A DNA stretch of 30,278 nt. Source: Thermohalobaculum sp050330995 (lineage in GTDB: Bacteria > Pseudomonadota > Alphaproteobacteria > Rhodobacterales > Rhodobacteraceae). A program made the position numbers and the translations under genes. Of this stretch, positions 14,676 to 21,948 are shown in pieces. The notes below the pieces were generated by a model, which saw only the letters and a program-made list of their open reading frames with translations, did not search any database and was not told the DNA's origin. Every line of letters starts with the position of its first letter. Within the stretch, counting starts at the first letter, position 1. The stretch spans positions 1-30,278 of the forward strand of contig JBHJHI010000010.1 of NCBI GenBank assembly GCA_050330995.1. The letters are read 5' to 3'.

Positions 14676-16379
14676 ATGCGCCGCTCCGACTACGCCGTCG
14701 CCCTCCTCGCCGTCCTGGCGATCGCGCTCTCGCTCTGGCGTCTCGAAGCCGGCCGCAGCGGTCTCGTGTTCGAGGACGTCGCCATCGGCGAGACCCCCGC
14801 CCGCGTCGTTCGCGCCGAGGGGCGCGACGGCCCGATGCCGGTGGTGGTGATCGCGCACGGCTTCGCCGGCTCGATGGAGCTGATGGAGCCCTTCGCCACC
14901 ACGCTCGCGCGGGCGGGCTACCTGACGGTCTCCTTCGACTTCGTCGGCCACGGCACCCACCCGCGGGCGCTGCCGCTCGTGCTGGAGGACGGCCAGCCGC
15001 GCGAGGCGGCGCGGCGCCTGCTCGTGCAGCTCGACCGGGTGATCGACCACGCCCGGTCGCTGCCACGCGCGGGCGAGGGCTTCGCGCTCCTCGGCCATTC
15101 GATGGCCACCGACCTGATCGCCAAGCGCGCGGCCGACCGCCCCGGCCCGGACGCCACGTCGGCGGAGGCGCGGGCGACCGCGGGCGCCCCTGATGCGCGG
15201 GGAGACCCGAGCGCGTCCGACACGCAGGGGAACTCGAGTGCGCCCGATGCGCGGGCGACGGTGATGGTCTCGCCCTTCTCGAACGAGATCACCGCGACGA
15301 GCCCGCCCAACATGCTCGCCATCGCCGGAAGCTGGGAGGCGCGGCTGACCGAGGAGGCGATCCGCACCCTCGCGCTCACCGCGGACGCCGTCGGCGCCGG
15401 CACCGCCGGCGAGGACGAGACCGTGGGCTCGTTCGGGGACGGCACGGCGCGGCGCGTGGTGTTCGCGTCGAACGTCGAGCACATCGGCGTGCTCTACGAC
15501 CCCGAGAGCCTCGCCGCGGCGCGCGCCTGGCTCGACGCCGCCTTCGGCCGCGAAGGCGCCGATCCCGACGGCGCGGCCGAGCCGGACGCCGTGGTGCGCG
15601 ACCTGCGCGGGCCGTGGATCGGGCTCTTGTTCGCGGGGATGATCGCGCTCGCCCGCCCGCTCTCTCGCGCGCTGCCCGCGCTCGCCGACCCGCCCGCGGG
15701 GGCGGGCGCGTCCTGGCGCGCGCAGGCCGCGCGCTCGATCGGTCCGGCGGTGCTGACGCCGGTGGTCGCGACCTGGCTGCCCTCGGGGCTGATGCCGATC
15801 GTGGTCGGCGACTACCTCGCCCAGCACTTCTTCCTCTACGGCGTCTTCACCGCGCTCGGGCTCTGGCTCGCGGGCCGCCGCGGGCTCGTGGCGCTGCCCG
15901 CGCGCGCCGACCTGGCGCGGATCGCGCCGACGCTCGCGCTCGCGGCGCTCGCGGTCGGGGTCTGGACGCTCGCCGCCTTCGCGCTCGCGCTCGACCGCTA
16001 CGCCTTCCCCTTCGTGCCGACCGCCGATCGCGCGGTGCTGGTGCCGCTCCTGTTCGCGGCGCTGATCCCGTGGTTCCTCGCCGACGAGTGGCTGACGCGC
16101 GGGGTTCGCCGGCCGGGCGGGAAGGCCGCCCGCGTCGCGCCCTACGCCGTCACCAAGCTGGTGTTCGTGCTCTCGCTGGCGCTCGCGGTCGCGCTCGACG
16201 CCTCGCGGCTGTTCTTCCTCGCGATCGTGGCGCCGGTGATCCTGGTGTTCTTCGCGGTCTACGGACTGCTCAGCCAGTGGGCGATGCGGCGCACCGGCCA
16301 TCCCTGGGCGGCGGGCGGGGGCATCGCCCTCGCACTCGCCTGGTCGATCGCGGTCAGCTTCCCGCTGTTCGCGACCTGA
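14676..16379 (+). CDS. Alpha/beta hydrolase fused to a C-terminal multi-pass membrane domain
   Basis: The 567-aa protein starts with a membrane anchor (residues 5-22). An alpha/beta hydrolase domain follows, with oxyanion segment IAHGFAGS, FDFVGHG, and nucleophile elbow LLGHSMATD (S142; the usual final Gly is Ala). The probable catalytic His is in NVEHIGVLYDP. From about 320 to the end there are roughly eight hydrophobic helices. The hydrolase active site should face the periplasm if the first helix is a type-II anchor. I recall a similar uncharacterised family in Rhodobacterales; the substrate is unknown. Residues 169-195 are three 9-residue repeats inserted between the nucleophile elbow and the next strand. 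The ATG at 14676 follows GGAAGG by eight bases; upstream frame is repeat sequence. Confidence 0.8.
   Translation: MRRSDYAVALLAVLAIALSLWRLEAGRSGLVFEDVAIGETPARVVRAEGRDGPMPVVVIAHGFAGSMELMEPFATTLARAGYLTVSFDFVGHGTHPRALPLVLEDGQPREAARRLLVQLDRVIDHARSLPRAGEGFALLGHSMATDLIAKRAADRPGPDATSAEARATAGAPDARGDPSASDTQGNSSAPDARATVMVSPFSNEITATSPPNMLAIAGSWEARLTEEAIRTLALTADAVGAGTAGEDETVGSFGDGTARRVVFASNVEHIGVLYDPESLAAARAWLDAAFGREGADPDGAAEPDAVVRDLRGPWIGLLFAGMIALARPLSRALPALADPPAGAGASWRAQAARSIGPAVLTPVVATWLPSGLMPIVVGDYLAQHFFLYGVFTALGLWLAGRRGLVALPARADLARIAPTLALAALAVGVWTLAAFALALDRYAFPFVPTADRAVLVPLLFAALIPWFLADEWLTRGVRRPGGKAARVAPYAVTKLVFVLSLALAVALDASRLFFLAIVAPVILVFFAVYGLLSQWAMRRTGHPWAAGGGIALALAWSIAVSFPLFAT
15180..15260 (+). 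repeat. Three tandem 27-bp units inside the membrane hydrolase gene
   Basis: Units at 15180-15206, 15207-15233 and 15234-15260 encode AGAPDARGD, PSASDTQGN and SSAPDARAT. The third carries CGCCCGATGCGCGGGCG, which differs at only two of 17 positions from the core of the intergenic repeats at 14506-14610. Confidence 0.75.
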
Positions 16380-16402
16380 GGGCGGGGCGCGCGGCCCCGC
16401 CC
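16380..16402. terminator. Strong GC stem-loop between convergent genes
   Basis: GGGCGGGGC-GCGCG-GCCCCGCCC is a 9-bp perfect stem with a 5-base loop starting immediately after the TGA of the membrane hydrolase and 19 bp before the coiled-coil gene's end. There is no real T-run. Confidence 0.6.
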
Positions 16403-16421
16403 TCCTCGGTCATGCCGCGCG

Positions 16422-18104
16422 TCAGCCGTCCTCGTCGGCGTCGCCGACCGAGCCGTCGAGCGGGGCCGCCTCGGGCGTGGTCTCGGGGCTCGGCGGCGTG
16501 GCCGGCGCCGTCCCCGGGTTCCGGGGCGCGGCGGCGGGCGAGGACGGCTCGGCCTGCGAGCGCGCGGCCATCGCCTCCGTCCGCGCCATCAGCGCGCTCT
16601 GCTGCGCCTCGACCGCCTGGGTCACGGCGGCGAGGCTGTCGAGCACCTCCATCACGAGGTCCATCTCGACGTCGAGCGAGGACAGCTCCGTCGCCGCGTT
16701 GCCGGCGTCCGCGCTGATCGTCGCCGCGGATTCGCGCAGGCCCTGCAGCGCCTCGGCGTTGCGCGCGACCGCCGCACCGACGCCGCCCTGGCTCTCGACC
16801 AGCTGGCCGAGCGCGACGGCGTTGCGGTCGGCCTGCTCGGCGAGTGTGCCCGCCACGGCGCGGATCTCGGCGAGCGTCGCGGCGAGGCGGGCCTGTCCCT
16901 CGCCCGTGGCCGCGGTCTGGGCGGCGAGCGTGGCAAGGGTCTCGTCGAGCGCGGCCATCGCCTCGCGCGTCGCCGCGCCAGTGTTCGCGAGGCTCTCGCT
17001 CACGGCCGCCGCGCGCAGCCGGCTCGTCTCCTCCAGCGCGTCGAGGCGCGCCGTCGCGGCCTCGACCGTCGCGACCAGCTCGGCCGTGCGCGCGGCCCCG
17101 GCCTCGGCGCCGGCGACCGCGGCCGCCCGGCTGTCGTTCAGGGCCGAGACGATGCTGTCGCGCAGCGACCCCAGCCGCTCCTTGGCGGTCTCGACCCGCT
17201 CGCCGACCGCGGCGACGCGCTCGGCGGTGGTCTCGGCCGCCGCGGCGGTGGCCGCGCGGTTCTGCTCGAAGCCCGCGGCGAGGCCCTCGCGCATCGCCGA
17301 GGTCGCGGCCGCGAGCGTCTCGATCTGCGACAGCGTCGCCGAGACCGCCTCGTCGAGGCTGGCGAGGCGCACCGCCGTCGCTGCGCTCGAGGTCGTGCCC
17401 GCCTCGGCGCTGGCGCCGCCGAGGCGCTCCTCGAGCGCGGCGACGCTCTGGTCGAGCACGCCGAGGCCGTCGGTCAGGCGCTCGTCGAAGGCGGCGAGGC
17501 GTTCGGCGATCGCGTTGGCGCCGGCCTCGTTCGCGCTCACCACCGCCTCGGGCAGCCGCTCGCCGAGCGTGGCCACCTGCGCCTCGATCGCGTCGAGCCG
17601 CGCGCCGACGCGCTCGACCACGTCGCCCATGGCCGACTGGCCGGCATCGACCCCGTCGAAGCGCGAGGCGAGGTTCACCACCGCCTCGGTCGTCGAGCGC
17701 GCGCCCTCGACCAGCGCGTCGACGCGCGAGGCGATGCGGTCGTCGCCGGCGGCGAGTTCGAGCTGGCGGGTGGACAGCGCCTCCAGCGTCTCGCGCAGTT
17801 CCTGCGAGGCGGTCACCAGCGCGCCGGTGTCGGCCTCGACCTCGATCAGCCGGGCGTCCACCACCTCGAAGCGCTGGCCGATCTCGGCGGGCATCCCGGT
17901 GATCGTCGAGATGGTGTCGACCATGGCCGCGTTCTGCGCGGCGAGGCCGTCGAGCTTCTCCAGCTCGGCGAGCTGGGCCTCGATCACGTCGAGGCGCGGC
18001 CCCAGCGTCTCCTCGGCCGACGACCCGCCGAGCGCGTTCGCGCCGACCACGATACCGACGACCAGCGTGGCGACGCCTCCGGCCGCGAGCTTCCAGGCTT
18101 CCAT
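16422..18104 (-). CDS. Membrane-anchored long coiled-coil protein, 560 aa
   Basis: The protein has one N-terminal TM segment (MEAWKLAAGGVATLVVGIVV) followed by ~480 residues of Ala/Glu/Leu-rich helix with heptad-like spacing and many RLDAIE/LEE/VAALGERL blocks. It then ends in a Pro/Ala tail and the acidic end DGSVGDADEDG. It looks like the extended coiled-coil part of a methyl-accepting protein, but I see no HAMP domain and no conserved MCP hairpin tip, so it is not a chemoreceptor. Topology is probably N-in with the rod in the periplasm, suggesting an envelope scaffold or spacer. The ATG at 18104 follows GGAGG at six bases. It is divergent from the 2-TM and DUF1194 genes, which are also envelope proteins. 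Confidence 0.8.
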   Translation of the reverse strand: MEAWKLAAGGVATLVVGIVVGANALGGSSAEETLGPRLDVIEAQLAELEKLDGLAAQNAAMVDTISTITGMPAEIGQRFEVVDARLIEVEADTGALVTASQELRETLEALSTRQLELAAGDDRIASRVDALVEGARSTTEAVVNLASRFDGVDAGQSAMGDVVERVGARLDAIEAQVATLGERLPEAVVSANEAGANAIAERLAAFDERLTDGLGVLDQSVAALEERLGGASAEAGTTSSAATAVRLASLDEAVSATLSQIETLAAATSAMREGLAAGFEQNRAATAAAAETTAERVAAVGERVETAKERLGSLRDSIVSALNDSRAAAVAGAEAGAARTAELVATVEAATARLDALEETSRLRAAAVSESLANTGAATREAMAALDETLATLAAQTAATGEGQARLAATLAEIRAVAGTLAEQADRNAVALGQLVESQGGVGAAVARNAEALQGLRESAATISADAGNAATELSSLDVEMDLVMEVLDSLAAVTQAVEAQQSALMARTEAMAARSQAEPSSPAAAPRNPGTAPATPPSPETTPEAAPLDGSVGDADEDG

Positions 18105-18259
18105 CGAATTCCTCCGAGCTTCCTCGGCCCGCCCCCGCGGACCCCTTGGCTTCCGGGCCCGTGGCCCCCCGCCGTGGTTAGTCGCCGAGCGCGGCGCTTT
18201 GACGACGACGCCCGGCTGACGCAGACTGACCTCAGCCGAGCCAGCCGCCAGACGCAACC

Positions 18260-18490
18260 ATGGACCCAAGCGACTGCCAGTTCCACGACGTCTCCTCGCT
18301 GGTGTTCGTCGGCCTCGCCGTGTTCGGCGGCTGGTGGCTGGAGCGCCGGCGCACGCGCGAGATGCGCCTGTCGCCGGCGTCGCGCACGCCGACTCCCTGG
18401 CGGCGGATCGTGCTGTTCGTCTGGTTCACCTTGTTCGTCACCTACGCCGTGGAGGCGACGATGCGCTGGTCGAGCGGATGCGCGGTCTGA
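18260..18490 (+). CDS. Small two-TM membrane protein, 76 aa
   Basis: The product starts MDPSDCQFHDVSSLVFVGLA. It has two hydrophobic segments (about 12-27 and 49-66) separated by an Arg-rich loop (WLERRRTREMRL), which predicts a cytosolic loop with both ends outside. I do not recognise it. The ribosome-binding site is poor. Its last 13 bases overlap the start of the DUF1194 gene in another frame, supporting coupling. Clean TM segments and this overlap make it likely real. Confidence 0.6.
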   Translation: MDPSDCQFHDVSSLVFVGLAVFGGWWLERRRTREMRLSPASRTPTPWRRIVLFVWFTLFVTYAVEATMRWSSGCAV

Positions 18491-19401
18491 CCGCCGCGCG
18501 CCTCGTCGCGACGTCCCGGCGCGCCCTTCTCGTCGCGACGTCCGGGCGCGCCCTTTTCGTCGCGACGCCCCGGCGCGCTCTTTTCGTCGCGACATTCGGG
18601 CGCGCCCTTGCCATCGCGGCACTCGGGGGCGCGCTCGTCGGCCTCGGCGCTACGGCGCGCGCCGAGCCGGTCGATCTCGAACTCGTGCTGATGGCCGACG
18701 CCTCGGGCTCGATCGACGACGACGAGATCGCCTTCCAGCGCGAGGGCTACGCCGAGGCGATCACCGACGAGGCGGTGCTCGACGCGATCGCCACCACCGG
18801 ACGCGGGCGCATCGCGCTCGCCTACGTCGAATGGGCCGGCGCGGGCCAGCAGCACGTGGTGGTCGACTGGCGCGTGATCGCTGGCGCCGAGGACGCCGAG
18901 GGCTTCGCCGCGGCGCTCGTGCGGCCGCCGCGCCGGGCGCGCGGGCGCAACGCCATCGGCGAGGCGCTGCTGTTCGGCCGCGCGATGATCGAGGACAACG
19001 CCTACGAGGGCCTGCGCCGGGTGATCGACCTCTCGGCCGACAGCGCCAACAACTGGCATCCTCCCCGCATCGAGGACGCGCGCGACGCGGTGGTCGGCGC
19101 GGGGATCACCATCAACGGCCTCGCGGTGCTCTGCAGGGTCTGCTCCGGCCCGCCGGTGAGCTACGATCTCGGCGCGGCCTTCGAGCGGCGCATCGCCGGC
19201 GGCCCCGGCCATTTCGTGGTCGAGGCCGACGGCGCCGAGCGCTTCGCCGTCGCCGTCAGGCGCAAGCTGGTGCTGGAGATCGCCGGGCGCGCGCCGGACG
19301 GGACGGTCGCGGGGCGTGCGCCCGGCGGGGGCGTCCCGGCGCACGATTTCGACGCGAGCTTCGCGGAGCAGGCCTCCGACACGGTGTCCGCCGGGCGCTG
19401 A
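18478..19401 (+). CDS. DUF1194 family VWA-like exported protein, 307 aa
   Basis: The mature part begins EPVDLELVLMADASGSIDDDEIAFQREGYAEAI, with a DxSxS metal-ion-dependent adhesion site (DASGS) at the end of the first strand, the hallmark of von Willebrand A-type folds and of DUF1194. Other segments such as SADSANNW and ITINGLAVLC fit the fold. The function of DUF1194 is not known to me; VWA domains usually bind proteins through Mg2+. A signal sequence ends at GATARA-EP. The N-region is unusually long because it contains five 9-residue repeats. The ATG at 18478 is preferred because no other start codon lies in the repeats and it overlaps the preceding stop. Confidence 0.82.
   Translation: MRGLTAARLVATSRRALLVATSGRALFVATPRRALFVATFGRALAIAALGGALVGLGATARAEPVDLELVLMADASGSIDDDEIAFQREGYAEAITDEAVLDAIATTGRGRIALAYVEWAGAGQQHVVVDWRVIAGAEDAEGFAAALVRPPRRARGRNAIGEALLFGRAMIEDNAYEGLRRVIDLSADSANNWHPPRIEDARDAVVGAGITINGLAVLCRVCSGPPVSYDLGAAFERRIAGGPGHFVVEADGAERFAVAVRRKLVLEIAGRAPDGTVAGRAPGGGVPAHDFDASFAEQASDTVSAGR
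18505..18639 (+). repeat. Five tandem 27-bp units in the DUF1194 signal region
   Basis: Units of exactly 27 bp begin at 18505, 18532, 18559, 18586 and 18613. They encode VATSRRALL, VATSGRALF, VATPRRALF, VATFGRALA and IAALGGALV. The first two contain the 10-bp palindrome CGTCGCGACG, counting the base before each unit, and GGGCGCGCCC occurs in two of them. The final unit is the hydrophobic core of the signal peptide. Confidence 0.9.
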
Positions 19402-19414
19402 GGCGCGGGGACGC

Positions 19415-20389
19415 TCAGCCCGCCGCCACCAGCACGATCTCGCCGTCCCAGACGCGCGCGAGCCGGCGTGCCGCGCGCCAGGAGCGCAGCCCCGTGGCGC
19501 AGGCGAGCACCGCGCGCTGGCCGGGCGCGGGCAGGGGACCCGCGCCGACGTCCTCGACGACGCGGCGGCGCGCGCCGGGCGCGGCCGGCTCGGGCGCCTC
19601 GTCCTCGCCGCGCAGCTCGACGACGAAGTCCTCGGCGCGGATCTGGCTCGGCGCGACGAAGCGCGGGCCGCCCGGCGGCTCGGGGGCGGTGTCGAAGCGA
19701 AAGCGCGAGAAGCGCATCGCGGCGTCCATCGACACCATCAGCCCGAGCGGCGAGGGGGCGAGGCCGAGCAGAACCGAGAGCGCCATCTGCGCCTGGAGCG
19801 AGCCCAGGACCCCCACCACCGGGCCGAGCACGCCGGCGGTCGCGCAGGTGGCGGCGCGCTCGGGCATCTCGGGGAACACGGCGCGCAAGGACGGCGCGGC
19901 CCCGCAGAAACCGCCCGCGTAGCCCTCGCGTCCGAGCGCCGAGGCCGAGATCAGGGGGATGCCGCGCTCCAGACAGGCATCTGAGAGCGTGTAGGAAGCG
20001 GCGAAGCTGTCGGCGCAGTCGAGCGCCACGTCGACGCCCTCAAGGCGTCGCCCGACGTTGGCCGGGTCGAGGCGGTCGACCACGGCCCCGACCGAGACTT
20101 CGCCGTTCAGCCGTGCGGCGAACCCGGCCGCGGCCTCTGCCTTGGCGCGGCCTAGGTCGCTCTCGGTGAACAGCGTCTGGCGATGCAGGTTCGTGGTCTC
20201 GACCCGGTCGGGATCGACGATCACCAGCCGCCTGACGCCCGCGCCCGCGAGATACTGGATTACCGGCGCGCCGAGCCCGCCCGCGCCGACCACCAGCGCG
20301 GTGGCGGCGCCGAGACGGGCCTGCCCACCGGCGCCGACCTCCGCGAGCGCGGTCTGCCGGGCGTAGCGATCGCTCTCCGGTCCCCTCAC
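19415..20389 (-). CDS. thiF: ThiF/MoeB-type adenylyltransferase with rhodanese-like tail
   Basis: The protein activates the C-terminus of a sulfur carrier (here presumably ThiS) by adenylation. The 324-aa product has ATP-binding GAGGLGAPVIQYLAGAG (35-51), DPDRVETTNLHRQ (59-71) and the conserved TCATAGVLGP with C182. The two CxxC zinc pairs of E. coli ThiF/MoeB are absent: the first site reads PSLRAVF and the second is not found. Residues ~250-324 resemble a short rhodanese domain with the loop CATGLRS (C297), which could carry a persulfide. The GTG start at 20389 overlaps the thiE stop in GTGA and has GAGG seven bases upstream. It is the last gene of the thi operon. Confidence 0.88.
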   Translation of the reverse strand: MRGPESDRYARQTALAEVGAGGQARLGAATALVVGAGGLGAPVIQYLAGAGVRRLVIVDPDRVETTNLHRQTLFTESDLGRAKAEAAAGFAARLNGEVSVGAVVDRLDPANVGRRLEGVDVALDCADSFAASYTLSDACLERGIPLISASALGREGYAGGFCGAAPSLRAVFPEMPERAATCATAGVLGPVVGVLGSLQAQMALSVLLGLAPSPLGLMVSMDAAMRFSRFRFDTAPEPPGGPRFVAPSQIRAEDFVVELRGEDEAPEPAAPGARRRVVEDVGAGPLPAPGQRAVLACATGLRSWRAARRLARVWDGEIVLVAAG

Positions 20390-20982
20390 CGCGTCGCCTC
20401 GATCCACTGGCGGAGGCGTGCCTCAGGGTCGTCGTTCAGCGTGATGTCGGTCACGACCGAGACGCAGTCCGCGCCGGCGGCGAGCACGCCGGCCGCGCGC
20501 TCGACCGAGAGCCCGCCGATCGCGACCAGCGGGCGCTCACCCACGCGGGCCTTCCACTCGCTCACCCGGTCGAGCCCCTGGGGGCCGAAGCGCATGGCCT
20601 TGAGCCGGGTCGGGTAGACCGGCCCGAGCGCGACGTAGGCCGGGTCGGTGCCGAGCGCGGTCTCCAGCTCGTCGTCGTCGTGGGTCGAGACGCCCAAGCG
20701 GAGCCCCGCACGGCGGATCGCGGGGACGTCGGCCCCGGCCAGATCCTCCTGGCCGAGGTGAATGAAATCGCAGCCGAGGTCGATCGCCTCGCGCCAGTGG
20801 TCGTTGACCACGAGCGTCGCGCCGTGGCGGACGCAGAGATCGCGCGCGCGGGCGATCTCGGCCCGGAGCGCCTCGCCCTCGCGGGTCTTGTCGCGAAGCT
20901 GCACGAAGCGCACGCCGAGGGGCAGGGCGCGCTCGAGCCAGTCGGCCGCGTCGAAGATCGGGTAGAAGCGGTCGGGCAGCAT
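20386..20982 (-). CDS. thiE: Thiamine-phosphate synthase family protein
   Basis: ThiE joins the pyrimidine (HMP-PP) and thiazole phosphate to give thiamine phosphate. The 198-aa TIM-barrel shows QLRDK (28-32), NDHWREA (60-66), HLGQEDL (75-81), GVSTH (97-101), ALGPVYPT (118-125) and AIGGL (154-158), all ThiE phosphate- and substrate-site motifs. TenI, a thiazole tautomerase of the same fold, is the main alternative; the intact QLRDK and ND motifs favour ThiE. The ATG overlaps the thiG TGA in TGATG. It lies in the thiO-thiS-thiG-thiE-thiF operon. Confidence 0.88.
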   Translation of the reverse strand: MLPDRFYPIFDAADWLERALPLGVRFVQLRDKTREGEALRAEIARARDLCVRHGATLVVNDHWREAIDLGCDFIHLGQEDLAGADVPAIRRAGLRLGVSTHDDDELETALGTDPAYVALGPVYPTRLKAMRFGPQGLDRVSEWKARVGERPLVAIGGLSVERAAGVLAAGADCVSVVTDITLNDDPEARLRQWIEATR

Positions 20983-21752
20983 CAGTCGAGGAACGCCTGG
21001 CCGATCACCGGGGAGGAGGGCTGCGCCATGTCGCGCGGCTCCATCGGGTCGGCGCGGTTGGCGAGGCGGCCGGCCTCGACCGCCTTCGCGAAGGCCTCGG
21101 CCATGGCCGCGGGATCGCCGGCCTTGGCGACGGCGGTGTTCAGGAGCACCGCGTCGTAGCCCATCTCCATCGCCTGCGCCGCCTGGCTCGGCAGCCCGAG
21201 GCCGGCGTCGACCACCATCGGCACCTTCGGGAAACGGGCGCGAAGGCTTCGCAGGCCGTAGATGTTGGTGAGCCCGAGCCCCGAGCCGATCGGCGCGCCC
21301 CAGGGCATCAGCACCTCGCAGCCGGCCTCCAAAAGCTTCTCGGCCAGGATCATGTCCTCGGTCGTGTAGGGGAACACTCGGAAGCCTTCGTCGCAGAGCA
21401 CGCGCGCGGCCTCGACCAAGGCAAAGGGGTCGGGCTGCAGCGTCTCGGCGTGGCCGATCACCTCCAGCTTGATCCAGGGCGTGGCGAACACCTCGCGCGC
21501 CATCCGCGCCGTGGTGATCGCCTCGCGCGCGGTGTGGCAGCCGGCGGTGTTGGGCAGCACGCGCACGCCGAGCGACTGCACGATGCGCCAGAAGTCGGCG
21601 CCCGCGCGTCCCCCGCCGGTCTCGCGGCGCAGCGAGACGGTCGCGACCGAGGCGCCGGAGCGGCGGAAGGCGTCCTCCATCACCGCGGGCGAGGGGTAGA
21701 GCGCGGTGCCGAGCATCAGCCGCGACGCCAGCGTCTCGCCGTAGACCTCCAT
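20982..21752 (-). CDS. thiG: Thiazole synthase
   Basis: ThiG builds the thiazole ring from DXP, dehydroglycine and sulfur carried on ThiS. The 256-aa protein shows the substrate-imine lysine in WIKLEVIG (K95), PNTAGCHTAREA, MPWGAPIGSGLGL and VDAGLGLPSQAAQAMEMG, the phosphate-binding region. Length and start are normal; the ATG lies one base after the thiS stop. Confidence 0.95.
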   Translation of the reverse strand: MEVYGETLASRLMLGTALYPSPAVMEDAFRRSGASVATVSLRRETGGGRAGADFWRIVQSLGVRVLPNTAGCHTAREAITTARMAREVFATPWIKLEVIGHAETLQPDPFALVEAARVLCDEGFRVFPYTTEDMILAEKLLEAGCEVLMPWGAPIGSGLGLTNIYGLRSLRARFPKVPMVVDAGLGLPSQAAQAMEMGYDAVLLNTAVAKAGDPAAMAEAFAKAVEAGRLANRADPMEPRDMAQPSSPVIGQAFLD

Positions 21753-21753
21753 C

Positions 21754-21948
21754 TCAGCCCCCCTGGCGCGGCGCCAGCACTTCGAGGCGGTCGCCCTCGG
21801 CGAGCCGCGTGTCCTCGCGCGCGGCCGCGGGCACGAAGGCCTCGTTCACCGCCGTCGCGACCTGTCCCTCGTAGCCGAGTTCAGAGAGCGCCGCCGAGAG
21901 CGTCGGCGCGGTCACGTCCCTCGGCTCGCCGTTCAGGATGATCCTCAT
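21754..21948 (-). CDS. thiS: Sulfur carrier protein ThiS
   Basis: The 64-aa ubiquitin-like protein ends in the essential Gly-Gly (PRQGG), which ThiF adenylates and which then carries the thiocarboxylate. The beta-grasp pattern MRIILNGEPRDV ... VATAVNEAFVP ... EGDRLEVLAP is clear. GGAG lies seven bases before the ATG, inside the 3' end of thiO. The first 68 bases are shared with thiO in a different frame. Confidence 0.94.
   Translation of the reverse strand: MRIILNGEPRDVTAPTLSAALSELGYEGQVATAVNEAFVPAAAREDTRLAEGDRLEVLAPRQGG

Noticed and set aside
14458..16301. Minus-strand frames over the membrane hydrolase
   Set aside because: Arg/Gly-rich shadows with no ribosome-binding sites.
16422..18104. 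Methyl-accepting chemotaxis protein
   Set aside because: Coiled-coil only; no HAMP domain and no conserved signalling hairpin tip.
19397..19419. GCTGAG-N11-CTCAGC stem spanning both convergent stop codons of the DUF1194 and thiF genes
   Set aside because: Only six base pairs with a long loop and no T-run; too weak to call a terminator.
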